This document shows positions 50,676 to 58,755 of a stretch of 64,000 nt of DNA, piece by piece. The notes beneath the pieces are model-generated. The model worked only from the letters and a program-made list of their open reading frames with translations. It had not been told where the DNA came from and searched no databases. The stretch is from positions 310,001-374,000 of the forward strand of contig NZ_FPAT01000004.1 of assembly GCF_900116555.1 (NCBI RefSeq), read 5' to 3'. Positions within the stretch are counted from its first letter, which is position 1; the number at the start of each line of letters is the position of its first letter. This DNA comes from Actinopolyspora lacussalsi subsp. righensis. Its GTDB lineage: Bacteria; Actinomycetota; Actinomycetes; Mycobacteriales; Pseudonocardiaceae. The translations under genes were made by a program, and so were the position numbers.

Positions 50676-51260
50676 ATGAGGCAGGACGACGAACGGGGCA
50701 CGAACACGACACCGTCGGGCGCGGGTCCGGCGCGGAGTGCCACGAAACCCGCGCTGCGGCGCACACTGCACCGACGGGGCAGGCGCATGACCCCGCAACG
50801 CCAGCTGGTGCTGGACGCCGTGCGGGAGCTGGCCCACGCGACCCCGGAGCAGGTGTGCAGACACGTCCAGCGCACGACGCCGACGGTCAACATCACCACC
50901 GTCTACCGCGCCCTCGACCTGCTGGAGCAGCTCGGGCTGGTGCGGCACACCCACCTGGGGCACGGGGCTCCCACCTACTCCGTGGAGGAGCACGAACACG
51001 TGCACCTGGTCTGCCACCGCTGCGGCGGGATCGACGAGGTCCCCTGCGAGTGGTTCGAAGAGCTCGGTGGGCTGCTGCGCAGCGAACGCGGCTTCGCGCT
51101 GGACGCCACCCATCTCGCGCTGTCCGGGACCTGCGCCACCTGCCTGGCCGAGGAGGCGGACCAGGACGGGAATATCGAGGCTCCGCACGGAGCTGACCCT
51201 GTCGAGGGCGACCCTTTCAAGGGCGATCCTGCCGAAGGCGGCCCTGTCGAGAGCGACTGA
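50676..51260 (+). CDS. Fur-family metal-responsive regulator
   Basis: A 194-residue Fur-type repressor. The winged helix is at residues 25-95 (RMTPQRQLVLDAVRELAHATPEQVCRHVQRTTPTVNITTVYRALDLLEQLGLV). The metal sites show EHEHVHLVCHRCGGI (sensor His and a CxxC pair) and GTCATCLAEE (second CxxC for structural zinc). Whether it senses iron, zinc or another metal is not clear; the HxH next to CxxC fits Fur or Zur. The last 25 residues come from four 15-bp tandem repeats (DPVEG-type). ATG at 50676 has GGGGAG. It is divergent from pabC. Confidence 0.87.
   Translation: MRQDDERGTNTTPSGAGPARSATKPALRRTLHRRGRRMTPQRQLVLDAVRELAHATPEQVCRHVQRTTPTVNITTVYRALDLLEQLGLVRHTHLGHGAPTYSVEEHEHVHLVCHRCGGIDEVPCEWFEELGGLLRSERGFALDATHLALSGTCATCLAEEADQDGNIEAPHGADPVEGDPFKGDPAEGGPVESD
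51195..51254 (+). repeat. 15-bp tandem repeat, four units, coding
   Basis: Four degenerate 15-bp units (GACCCTGTCGAGGGC and variants) fill the 3' end of the Fur-like gene, coding DPVEG, DPFKG, DPAEG and GPVES. Two other four-unit, 15-bp arrays occur in the window (55141 and 63478). Confidence 0.85.
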
Positions 51261-51339
51261 GTCGCCACGTGAACACCGAACAGCACCCGACCGGACGGCC
51301 CCGCGACCGAACCGCCGGGGATCCCCCGATGGGAGAAGG

Positions 51340-52485
51340 ATGAACTCACCGCTGCTCGAACTTCCCGGTGCGGTTCCCGCACCCGAGGACTCCCCCGATT
51401 TCGGGGTGCCGTGGCACTTCGGCGACCCGTTCGGGGAGCAGCGCGCGGCCGCGCGTGGCGCCGCGATCGTGGATCGTTCGCACCGGCAGGTGATCGCGGT
51501 ACCGGGCGGGGAACGCCTGAGCTGGCTGCACCTGGTGCTGTCCCAGCACCTCACCGAACTGGCGGAGGACCGGGGCACCGAGGCGCTGGTGCTGGACAAC
51601 CAGGGCCGGGTGGACAGCCACATGATGGTGGCCCACCACGACGAGGTGGTCTACCTGGACTGCGAAGCAGGCTCCACGGCGACCAGCGCACTGCCCACCA
51701 TGGGCACCGACGGCACCCAGTCGCTGCCGGAGTACCTGGAGGCGATGCGCTTCTGGTCCGATGTCCAGCCGCGCGAGGCCACCGAGGAGTTCGCCGTGTT
51801 CACCGTGATCGGGCCACGGGCCGGCGAGGTGCTCGAGGAGTCCGGCGTGACGGTGCCCGCCGAACCCTACGGGGTGAGCGGACTGCCCGGCGGTGGCCTG
51901 GTGCGGCACGTGCCGTTCCGGCAGATCTTCACCGCGGACCTGCTGGTGCCTCGGGATTCGATGGTCGACTGGTGGATGCGGTTGACCGGGAACGGCGCGC
52001 GCAGAGCGGGCAGCATGACCTATGAGGCGCTGCGCGTGGAGGCGCTGCGCCCCCGAGTGGGACTGGACACCGACGACCGCGCCATCCCGCACGAGTTGGG
52101 CTGGATCCACACCGCGGCTCACGTGGCCAAGGGCTGCTACCGCGGCCAGGAGACCGTGGCCAAGGTGCACAACGTGGGCAAGCCGCCGCGCAGGATGCTG
52201 CTGCTGCACCTGGACGGTTCGGTGGAGATACGTCCCGAGACCGGTGATCCGGTGCTGCACGGCGAACGCACCGTGGGACGGGTGGGCAGCGTGGTGCTGC
52301 ACCACGAGCTCGGCCCGGTGGCGCTGGCGCTGTTGAAGCGCTCGGCCCCCGTGGACGAGGAGCTGCTGGCCGGCGATGCCGAGCAGGAACGCCAGGTGGC
52401 CGCGGCGGTGGACCCGGAGTCGGTGCCCCCGGACACCGGGGAGCCGCCGGGCAGGATCGCCGCGCAGCGGGTCCGCGGGCGCTGA
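51340..52485 (+). CDS. ygfZ: Folate-binding protein YgfZ
   Basis: A 381-residue tetrahydrofolate-binding protein of the GcvT-like YgfZ family, which supports maintenance of certain iron-sulfur enzymes. The diagnostic YgfZ motif K-G-C-Y-x-G-Q-E appears as KGCYRGQETVAK near residue 265. The GcvT-like N-terminal half includes SHRQVIAVPGGERLSWLHLVLSQHL and LDNQGRVDSHMMVAHHDE. ATG at 51340 has GGAGAAGG upstream. The position between pabC and the purine genes matches Rv0811c. It is followed by a 200-bp gap before a BKACE-like gene. Confidence 0.9.
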   Translation: MNSPLLELPGAVPAPEDSPDFGVPWHFGDPFGEQRAAARGAAIVDRSHRQVIAVPGGERLSWLHLVLSQHLTELAEDRGTEALVLDNQGRVDSHMMVAHHDEVVYLDCEAGSTATSALPTMGTDGTQSLPEYLEAMRFWSDVQPREATEEFAVFTVIGPRAGEVLEESGVTVPAEPYGVSGLPGGGLVRHVPFRQIFTADLLVPRDSMVDWWMRLTGNGARRAGSMTYEALRVEALRPRVGLDTDDRAIPHELGWIHTAAHVAKGCYRGQETVAKVHNVGKPPRRMLLLHLDGSVEIRPETGDPVLHGERTVGRVGSVVLHHELGPVALALLKRSAPVDEELLAGDAEQERQVAAAVDPESVPPDTGEPPGRIAAQRVRGR

Positions 52486-52686
52486 TCGGGTGACGCGTCC
52501 CCGCAGCCGTCGGATCGGCGGCTCGTGCGCCACGGTCATTCCGAACGACGGGTCGCCTGCCGACGCCGTTCGGGTGAGACCGCCGTACGACCACCGTGCG
52601 AGAGCCGTCGAGCCGCGTCGGTGAAATCCGGGAACAGTGCTCGCCACGGGGGGCACCGCGAGGTGCGGCTGTGCCAAGATCGAAGC

Positions 52687-53472
52687 ATGACAGCGCCGTC
52701 AACCGATCCAGCCAGCTCGCGGGCGCGACCGGGAACGATCATCACGGTCGCGGTGACGGGAGCCCACGCGAAAGCCGATGTCCCCGCACTGCCGGTGGGC
52801 AGCGAGGAGGTCGCCGCGGCGGCGGCTTCCTGCGCACGGGTGGGTGCTTCCGTCATCGACCTGGAGCCGCGACACGACACCTCGGTTCCGGACGTGGTGG
52901 CCGCTGTCCACAACCGGACGGACCTGGTGGTGCGGGTGGCCGCCTACGCCCGGTCGGAAACCCTGACCACCCTGCTGGACTCCGGCGCCGAAGTGCTGAC
53001 CTGTCCGGTGGACGCACCGGAGGACTTCGTCGCCGCACTGCGGGAAGGAGCGCGGGCACGGGGGATCGCGGTGCACCACGAGGTGCGGGAGCTGGGACAG
53101 CTGGACACGCTGCGAGTGCGTTGCGCGGCGGAAACCGGGCCGGTGCACGCGGTTCTGGTCTTCGGTTCGGCCGTCGACTCCGGTATGCACGGTGACCCGG
53201 AGACGTTGAGCAGGGCCGTGGCACGGCTGCCGGAGGGGGCGAGCTACACGGTCACCGGTCTGGACGACACGGCAGTGCCGATGCTGCTGGCCACGTTGGC
53301 GACGAACGGGCACGTCCGGGTGGGAATGGCGGACACACTGGAGTACTCGCCGGGAGAACCGGTGCGGGACAACGCACAACTGGTGGCACGTGCGGCTGGT
53401 GTGGCGAAGATAGCGCAGCGATTGCCGCTGTCGGTATCCCACGTTCGTGGAGTGTTCGGCCTGTCCGGGTGA
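52687..53472 (+). CDS. BKACE-like (DUF849) protein lacking metal ligands
   Basis: A 261-residue TIM-barrel protein that resembles beta-keto acid cleavage enzymes: IITVAVTGAHAKADVPALPVGSEEVAAAAASCARVGASVIDLEPRH at the start and GHVRVGMADTLEYSPGEPVRDNAQLVARA at the end. In active members the first segment ends in H-x-H-x-R, which binds zinc; here it is IDLEPRH, so both His are gone. The middle is also shorter. It is therefore probably not a BKACE, but a related protein of unknown role. The preceding ygfZ and following rsiG are on the same strand. Confidence 0.72.
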   Translation: MTAPSTDPASSRARPGTIITVAVTGAHAKADVPALPVGSEEVAAAAASCARVGASVIDLEPRHDTSVPDVVAAVHNRTDLVVRVAAYARSETLTTLLDSGAEVLTCPVDAPEDFVAALREGARARGIAVHHEVRELGQLDTLRVRCAAETGPVHAVLVFGSAVDSGMHGDPETLSRAVARLPEGASYTVTGLDDTAVPMLLATLATNGHVRVGMADTLEYSPGEPVRDNAQLVARAAGVAKIAQRLPLSVSHVRGVFGLSG

Positions 53473-53595
53473 TTCAACCGGGCGGCACACCTCCGAACAC
53501 CCCAAGTGGTGGATCGCCTCCCCTAGGATGTGGGTAATCGAGCGCCGAAGTGCCGGCTCCGGCGAAGTCAGCGCCTGGATGCAGAGGATTTAGCC

Positions 53596-54156
53596 GTGAT
53601 CGAAGTGCGCCCCGGAGGCCGCCGACGCATCGACCGGGTTCTGGACCCGGAGTTCGCGGGCGGTCTGGAACAACGTGATCTCGATGAAGTCCGCTCGTTG
53701 CGGGACGAAGCCGCACAGGAGGAGACCGACCTGTCCTATCTGCGCCGGATGCTGCACGCGCGGATCGACATCGTGCGGGCGGAACAGCGCAGACGCGCCG
53801 AGAACGGCTCCGCCACGGTGGTGGAGGAACTGGTCGGCATCCTCTCGGACAACGCCGTCGGACCGGCCACCGGTTCGGGGCGGTACCAGACTGTGGAACC
53901 CTCGCGGGTCGAGGCGCACCGCAGGCACGTGGAGGCACTGGTCTCGGATGTGGACCTGTCCGACGTGATGTCGCTGTCGGCCGCGAAGCTCGACGCCGCG
54001 CTGCGGGCCTTCGAGTCGGAGGAGGAGTCCGTCTCCACCAGGCGCAAGCAGGTGCAGGCGGTGGTCGACGCGCTCAACGACGAGATCGCCCGACGGTATC
54101 GCGAGGGCGTCGCCTCGGTGGACGAATTACTGGCCGCGGAAAGGGACGGGCATTGA
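53596..54156 (+). CDS. rsiG: RsiG-type c-di-GMP-dependent anti-sigma factor
   Basis: A 186-residue coiled-coil protein of the RsiG (formerly AmfC) family, which binds the sporulation sigma factor WhiG when loaded with c-di-GMP. The family motif E-x3-S-x2-R-x3-Q-x3-D occurs twice in Streptomyces RsiG. Here the first is EETDLSYLRRMLHARID (E, S, R and D kept, Q replaced by H) and the second EESVSTRRKQVQAVVD (all five kept). The N terminus has DPEFAGGLEQRDLDEVRSLR, typical of the family. GTG at 53596 has AGAGG upstream. The next gene, an asparaginase, overlaps its stop. The GGDEF protein at 24.5 kb could supply c-di-GMP. Confidence 0.88.
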   Translation: MIEVRPGGRRRIDRVLDPEFAGGLEQRDLDEVRSLRDEAAQEETDLSYLRRMLHARIDIVRAEQRRRAENGSATVVEELVGILSDNAVGPATGSGRYQTVEPSRVEAHRRHVEALVSDVDLSDVMSLSAAKLDAALRAFESEEESVSTRRKQVQAVVDALNDEIARRYREGVASVDELLAAERDGH

Positions 54157-55121
54157 ACGAGCAGGTCGAGCTGACTCCGCTGGTGGAGCTGGTTCGTGGC
54201 GAGATCCGGGAAGGGCTGCACCACGGATCCGTGGTGGTACTGGCGCCGGACGGGCGGGTGTCGCACTTCGCGGGTGAGGTCAACCGCCCGATGTACCCGC
54301 GTTCGGCGAACAAACCGGCGCAGGCGGTGGGAATGCTGCGGGCCGGGCTGCGGCTGGACGAGGAGGTCGACCTCGCCATGGCGGCGGCGTCCCACAACGG
54401 GGAGCCGGAACACGTGCTGCGCACCAGGGAGGTGCTGCACCGCCACGACCTGACCGAGGACGCGCTGAGCTGCCCCACCGACTGGCCGCTGCGGGAGGAC
54501 GAGCGGGACCGGCGTGCTTCCGAGGGATTCGGCAAGCAGCGCATCACCATGAACTGCTCGGGCAAGCACGCCGCGATGCTGGCCACCTGCACGCAACGGG
54601 GTTGGGCCACCGAGGACTACCTGGATCCCAAGCATCCGCTGCAGATCGACCTGCACGAGGCCGTGTCCGACCTGGCGGGCGAACCGATCGACTCGGTCTC
54701 GGTGGACGGCTGCGGGGCTCCGCTGTTCGCGCTCTCGCTGACCGGGCTCGCCCGTACGTTCCGGAACATGGTCACCGCGGCCACCGATACGCCCGAACGG
54801 CGGGTGGCCGACGCCATGCGGGCGAACCCGTGGTTCGTGGCGGGGACCGAGCGCGAGGACACGCTGCTGATGCGCGCGGTCCCGGGCCTGTTGAGCAAGT
54901 CGGGGGTCGAGGGCGTGCTGGCGCTGGCACTGCCCGACGGGCACGCGATCGCCCTGAAGATCGCGGACGGCTCGGCGCGGGCCAGGCTGCCGGTGGCGGT
55001 GGCCGCGCTGCGCGCGGTGGGGATCGACGACGAGAACCTGGCGGAGCTGGCGGAGAGCGGCGTGCTGGGCGGAGGTCGCCGGATGGGCACCGTCCGCGCG
55101 CTCAAGGGACTGTTCGACTGA
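54153..55121 (+). CDS. Asparaginase (type II family PF06089-like)
   Basis: A 322-residue enzyme of the R. etli-type asparaginase family, unrelated to the E. coli enzymes. Family segments are VELVRGEIREGLHHGSVVVLAPDG, YPRSANKPAQAVGMLRAGL, AMAAASHNGEPEHV, MNCSGKHAAMLATC and VDGCGAPLFALSLTG; the serines and Lys of SANK/SGKH are expected in catalysis. It hydrolyses asparagine to aspartate and ammonia. Its TTG start overlaps the rsiG stop (TTGA), so it is coupled to rsiG. A 15-bp tandem repeat follows its stop. Confidence 0.88.
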   Translation: MNEQVELTPLVELVRGEIREGLHHGSVVVLAPDGRVSHFAGEVNRPMYPRSANKPAQAVGMLRAGLRLDEEVDLAMAAASHNGEPEHVLRTREVLHRHDLTEDALSCPTDWPLREDERDRRASEGFGKQRITMNCSGKHAAMLATCTQRGWATEDYLDPKHPLQIDLHEAVSDLAGEPIDSVSVDGCGAPLFALSLTGLARTFRNMVTAATDTPERRVADAMRANPWFVAGTEREDTLLMRAVPGLLSKSGVEGVLALALPDGHAIALKIADGSARARLPVAVAALRAVGIDDENLAELAESGVLGGGRRMGTVRALKGLFD

Positions 55122-55140
55122 TCCCGACCGGCGTTGTCCT

Positions 55141-55200
55141 GTCCTGACGAGCGGGGTCCTGACGAGCGGGGTCCTGACGAGCGGGACCCGGACGAGCGGG
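55141..55200 (+). repeat. 15-bp tandem repeat, four units, intergenic
   Basis: Three exact units of GTCCTGACGAGCGGG and one variant lie just after the asparaginase stop. The array has the same unit length and number as those at 51195 and 63478, but a different sequence. Confidence 0.88.
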
Positions 55201-55293
55201 GTTCGGGCGGTCACCGAAGTGGCGGAGGCCGCCCGGCCCGTCGGTCGAGTGCCCACGTCGAGCCGGTGGGAAGGCTCCGATCAGTTGCTGCGA

Positions 55294-56178
55294 TCAGTTG
55301 TAGCGTTCGTGCGCGGCCAGCTCGGCCCAGAACTCGCGCAACGCCTCGTAGCGCTCCCCCACCTCGGTGGTGTGACCGAGCTCCATGGCGTCGACGATCG
55401 CGTGCACGTCCTCGGCGGAGGAATCCGCTTCCAGATCCGCGTCGGACATCATCTGCACCAAACCGCCGTAGTCCAGTTCGACGGCCGCGTGGGGGTGGAA
55501 CCGTTCCAGCCAGCGCCCGGTCTCCCGCAGGATCTTCGGTGGCCCCTCGTCGCCGAGGGTGTTCCTCGTGACGGTGTGCGCCCGGGAGACCCGCCTGCGG
55601 GCGTCCGCCATCGAGGTCAGCCAGTAGAGCCGCCTGATCCGCCCGTGCTCGTCGTGGAGCACGGTGCGCTGCTCCGGATCCACCACGGCGAACCACGGCA
55701 GCGGGATGGTCCAGGTCGAGGAGATCACGTGGACCGCGCTGTCGGAGAGCTCCTGCACCACGGCGGAGGCCTTGGACTTGGCGGTGTCCTCGGGAACGTT
55801 CAGGGCGGCTGTTCGCAGCGGGGGGTCCGCCGCGCCGATGAAACCGACCAACGCGGCGGCGGCGCGACCGCGCAGGTCCAGCGGGCAGACGAGCGGTCCC
55901 GGCCCCACGGCGGAGGACTCCCCCGTGGGAACCTCCTCGGCGTCGAGGGCCAGCACCTCGTCCGGCCCCTGGGCGGTACCGTCGACCGCTTCACCCGGAA
56001 GCAGTCGCGGACGGATGGACAGTTGGGTACGCAGCCACCTGTTCTGTTCCCGAGATCCCACTCCGACCGGATCCACAGCACCCTGATCCAGCGCTTCGGA
56101 GAGCTGTTCACGTCGGGGCGACTCGAATGACGACAGGGGCTCGTACACCCTCATGTAGGCGACGAACGGCTCCGGCAC
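55294..56178 (-). CDS. Conserved hypothetical protein
   Basis: A protein of about 294 residues with the start near GTG 56178 (PEPFVAYMRVYEPLSSF); an ATG at 56154 is an alternative. Residues 15-40 are charged and helical; the middle contains ALLGFIGAADPP-type and VISSTWTIPLPWFAVVDPEQRTVL strands; the rest is helical. I do not recognise the family. It lies opposite DUF3073 and upstream of the purine genes, as do similar hypothetical proteins in related actinomycetes, which suggests a conserved but unknown role. Confidence 0.68.
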   Translation of the reverse strand: MPEPFVAYMRVYEPLSSFESPRREQLSEALDQGAVDPVGVGSREQNRWLRTQLSIRPRLLPGEAVDGTAQGPDEVLALDAEEVPTGESSAVGPGPLVCPLDLRGRAAAALVGFIGAADPPLRTAALNVPEDTAKSKASAVVQELSDSAVHVISSTWTIPLPWFAVVDPEQRTVLHDEHGRIRRLYWLTSMADARRRVSRAHTVTRNTLGDEGPPKILRETGRWLERFHPHAAVELDYGGLVQMMSDADLEADSSAEDVHAIVDAMELGHTTEVGERYEALREFWAELAAHERYN

Positions 56179-56411
56179 AGCGTGTATGTTGCCATGCCGG
56201 TGGAACGGGATCGGCAGTGCCCGTCCCGTGTGACAACCGCCGGGAACCGCTGCGGCCCACATCACCCGCCGCAGGTAGAGCGGGTTGGCCTACCACGTCG
56301 CGAAGAACCGCATCGGCACGGTACGGTAGTTACAGGAAAAGGTTGTCGAGATTCATGCGGGGCCGCCGTTCCCCTGGCCGCCCCGCAAACCCTGCGCGAG
56401 GGGGTCGAGCC

Positions 56412-56588
56412 ATGGGGCGCGGCCGTGCCAAGGCCAAGCAGACGAAAGTGGCCCGCGAGCTGAAGTACAATTCCCCCAGTGTTGACCTCGGGGCGTTGGA
56501 GCGTGAACTTTCCTCTGACTACACCCCTGAGTGGTACGAAGAGGAAGATTACTACGACGACGACAGGGACGACGACCACCGAAGCTGA
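56412..56588 (+). CDS. DUF3073 small protein
   Basis: A 58-residue protein beginning MGRGRAKAKQTKVARELKY, the DUF3073 hallmark, followed by YNSPSVDLGALERELSS and a very acidic tail (EEEDYYDDDRDDDH). It is basic at the N terminus and acidic at the C terminus, so it may bind nucleic acids or ribosomes; this is not known. It matches Rv0810c next to purM and is a good marker of the conserved block. The upstream gap contains no clear ribosome site. Confidence 0.92.
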   Translation: MGRGRAKAKQTKVARELKYNSPSVDLGALERELSSDYTPEWYEEEDYYDDDRDDDHRS

Positions 56589-56827
56589 ACGCGGCCACGT
56601 CGACGAGTGACGGGTTCATTCGTCGAACGGGTTTCGGGTTCCTGTCGGCGGGCGAGTCAACGGCCGGCATCACGACCGACCGGGACTGATGCGCCGGTTA
56701 CGCGACCGATTGTTCGGAGATCCCACCGAGTTGTGTCACCGTTTTCGGTGAGGCGGCTCGGTGGGTTCCGTATTGTCCGGACGAAATTCTCCGGAGGAAG
56801 CCCGCGTCGGGCCCGGGTACGAACGGC

Positions 56828-57280
56828 TCAGTGCGCGTGCGCGCCGTGCACCACGGCGTGCCCCAGGCCACGACCGATCATCCACTTGTTCACCGGCAAC
56901 GCCAGCAGGAAAGCCATCGCCAGCGCGAACGCCAGCGCCGCCCAGAAGAACCAGTCGGCCAGCCCGGCGTGCATCGCCCCGGGGATGCCCACCATCACCA
57001 GGTTGTCCACCAGCTCCATCACCGCGATCGAGAGGGTGTCGGCGGCGAGGGCCAACCGCAGCGCCCGCTTGAACCCCACCCCGGCACGCAGCACACCGCG
57101 CATGGTGAGGCTGTAGCCGAACACGAACGCCAGCACGACGGCGAGAGCGACGGTCGCGGCGTTGTGCAGTCCCAGCGCGGTTCCGATGACCATCCCCAGG
57201 ACCTCGCCGATGGCGCAGCCGGTCAGGCAGTGCAGCGTCGCCGAAGCGGCCATGGCCCAGGAAGCGGCGGGTGTCGACAT
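56828..57280 (-). CDS. DUF4396 membrane protein
   Basis: A 150-residue protein with four hydrophobic helices. The DUF4396 signature is visible as HCLTGCAIGEVLGMVIGTALG at residues 17-37 and SLTMRGVLRAGVGFKRALRLALAADTLSIAVMEL. A His-rich end (GHAVVHGAHAH) may bind metal. ATG at 57280 has GAGGAGG upstream. DUF4396 proteins are uncharacterised; some neighbour copper or redox genes, but none is adjacent here. Confidence 0.85.
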   Translation of the reverse strand: MSTPAASWAMAASATLHCLTGCAIGEVLGMVIGTALGLHNAATVALAVVLAFVFGYSLTMRGVLRAGVGFKRALRLALAADTLSIAVMELVDNLVMVGIPGAMHAGLADWFFWAALAFALAMAFLLALPVNKWMIGRGLGHAVVHGAHAH

Positions 57281-57441
57281 CGGCTCCTCCTCGATCGCGA
57301 CTCCTTCCGCCCAACGGGTACCCCAGAGGGGTATATTCCACGCTCGCGAAGTCGCCACCGGACCCTCCCGCCGGTACTAGCGGCGGGTAGTCGACTACAG
57401 GGGAGCCGGCCGCGGGGAGCCGGCGGATGCGTACGCCGAGT

Positions 57442-58560
57442 TCAGAACCTGGGGTGGTTCCCCCGCAGCACGACCCGCTCCCCGGCCTCGGAGCCCGTGG
57501 AGTCCTTGGTCACCTCACCCAGCACCCAGGCGGGCAGATGCCTGGCGGTGGAGACGGCCAGCGCACGGTCCACGTCCTCGGCGGCCACCACGGCCACCAT
57601 GCCCACCCCCATGTTGAAGGTGCGCTCCATCTCGGCGTTGTCCAACCTGCCGCGCTGCCCGATCAACCCGAAAACCGGATCCGGCGTCCAGCTCCCCCGG
57701 TCGATCACGGCGCTGAGCCCGCTGGGCAACACGCGTTCGAGGTTGGCGGCGAGCCCGCCACCGGTGATGTGCGCGAAGGCCCGCACCTCGGCCTCGGCCG
57801 CCAGCGACAGGCACTCCTTGGCATAGATGCGCGTCGGTTCCAGCAGCTCCTCGCCGAGCGTGCGCCCGAACTCCTCGACGTGCCCGTTGAGCGGCATCCT
57901 GGCCTGTTCGAGCAGTACGCGGCGAACCAGCGAGAACCCGTTGGAGTGCAGCCCGGACGAACGCATCCCGATCAGCACGTCCCCGGGGCGAACCCGGTCC
58001 GGCCCCAGCATGTCGTCGGCCTCGACCACGCCGACACCGGTGGCCGAGATGTCGTACTCACCGGGGGCCATCATGCCGGGGTGCTCGGCGGTCTCACCGC
58101 CGAGCAGCGCGCACCCCGCCTGGACGCAGCCGTCGGAGACCCCTTTGACCAGACTGCTTATCCGGTCCGGGTCGACCGACTCGGTGGCGATGTAGTCCTG
58201 CAGGAACATGGGCTCTGCGCCGCAGACCACCAGATCGTCGACCACCATCGCCACCAGGTCGACACCCACGGTGTCGTGGATGTCCATGGCCTGCGCGATC
58301 GCGAGCTTCGTGCCCACCCCGTCGGTTGAGGAGGCGAGCACCGGTTCGGTCCAACGGTCGAGTTTGAGCTGGAACAAGCCGGCGAAGCCACCGATGGAGC
58401 CGAGCACCTCGGGGCGCGTGGCACGGGCCGCCAGGGGACGCATCCGCTCGACGGCCTCATCGCCCGCTTCGATACTGACCCCGGCATCGGCATAGGTGGC
58501 TGCGGGGCCCTCCGGATCGGAGGGACCGGAATTCGACCCTGCCAGCAGGTCTTCGGACAC
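57442..58560 (-). CDS. purM: Phosphoribosylformylglycinamidine cyclo-ligase
   Basis: A 372-residue purine-synthesis enzyme that closes the imidazole ring of AIR using ATP. Family segments include TYADAGVSIEAGDEAVERM at the N terminus, VLASSTDGVGTKLAIAQAMD, MVVDDLVVCGAEPMFLQDYIA, GCALLGGETAEHPGMM and AHITGGGLAANLERVLP. The start GTG at 58560 gives the usual length plus a short N-terminal extension. It follows purF on the minus strand after 195 bp, the usual purF-purM order in actinomycetes. Confidence 0.96.
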   Translation of the reverse strand: MSEDLLAGSNSGPSDPEGPAATYADAGVSIEAGDEAVERMRPLAARATRPEVLGSIGGFAGLFQLKLDRWTEPVLASSTDGVGTKLAIAQAMDIHDTVGVDLVAMVVDDLVVCGAEPMFLQDYIATESVDPDRISSLVKGVSDGCVQAGCALLGGETAEHPGMMAPGEYDISATGVGVVEADDMLGPDRVRPGDVLIGMRSSGLHSNGFSLVRRVLLEQARMPLNGHVEEFGRTLGEELLEPTRIYAKECLSLAAEAEVRAFAHITGGGLAANLERVLPSGLSAVIDRGSWTPDPVFGLIGQRGRLDNAEMERTFNMGVGMVAVVAAEDVDRALAVSTARHLPAWVLGEVTKDSTGSEAGERVVLRGNHPRF

Positions 58561-58755
58561 GTCTTGCTCCAGATCTGGTGCGCGTTTCGGATGCGATGTG
58601 CGTAGCCGTGTGCCGCACGCCCACGCTACGCGTGAACATGGGCGACCGAGGTAACGAGCACGGCGCCGCGAAAGTTGCGAGGACGTTTCGAAGAGAGGAG
58701 AGCTCCGGCACCGGGCCTTCGCCTCACCCGACGGCCCTCTCCCGACGCCGAAGCG

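Noticed and set aside
55141-55200. Possible CRISPR array
   Set aside because: Units are 15 bp and directly adjacent, with no spacers and no cas genes; the same holds for the arrays at 51195 and 63478.
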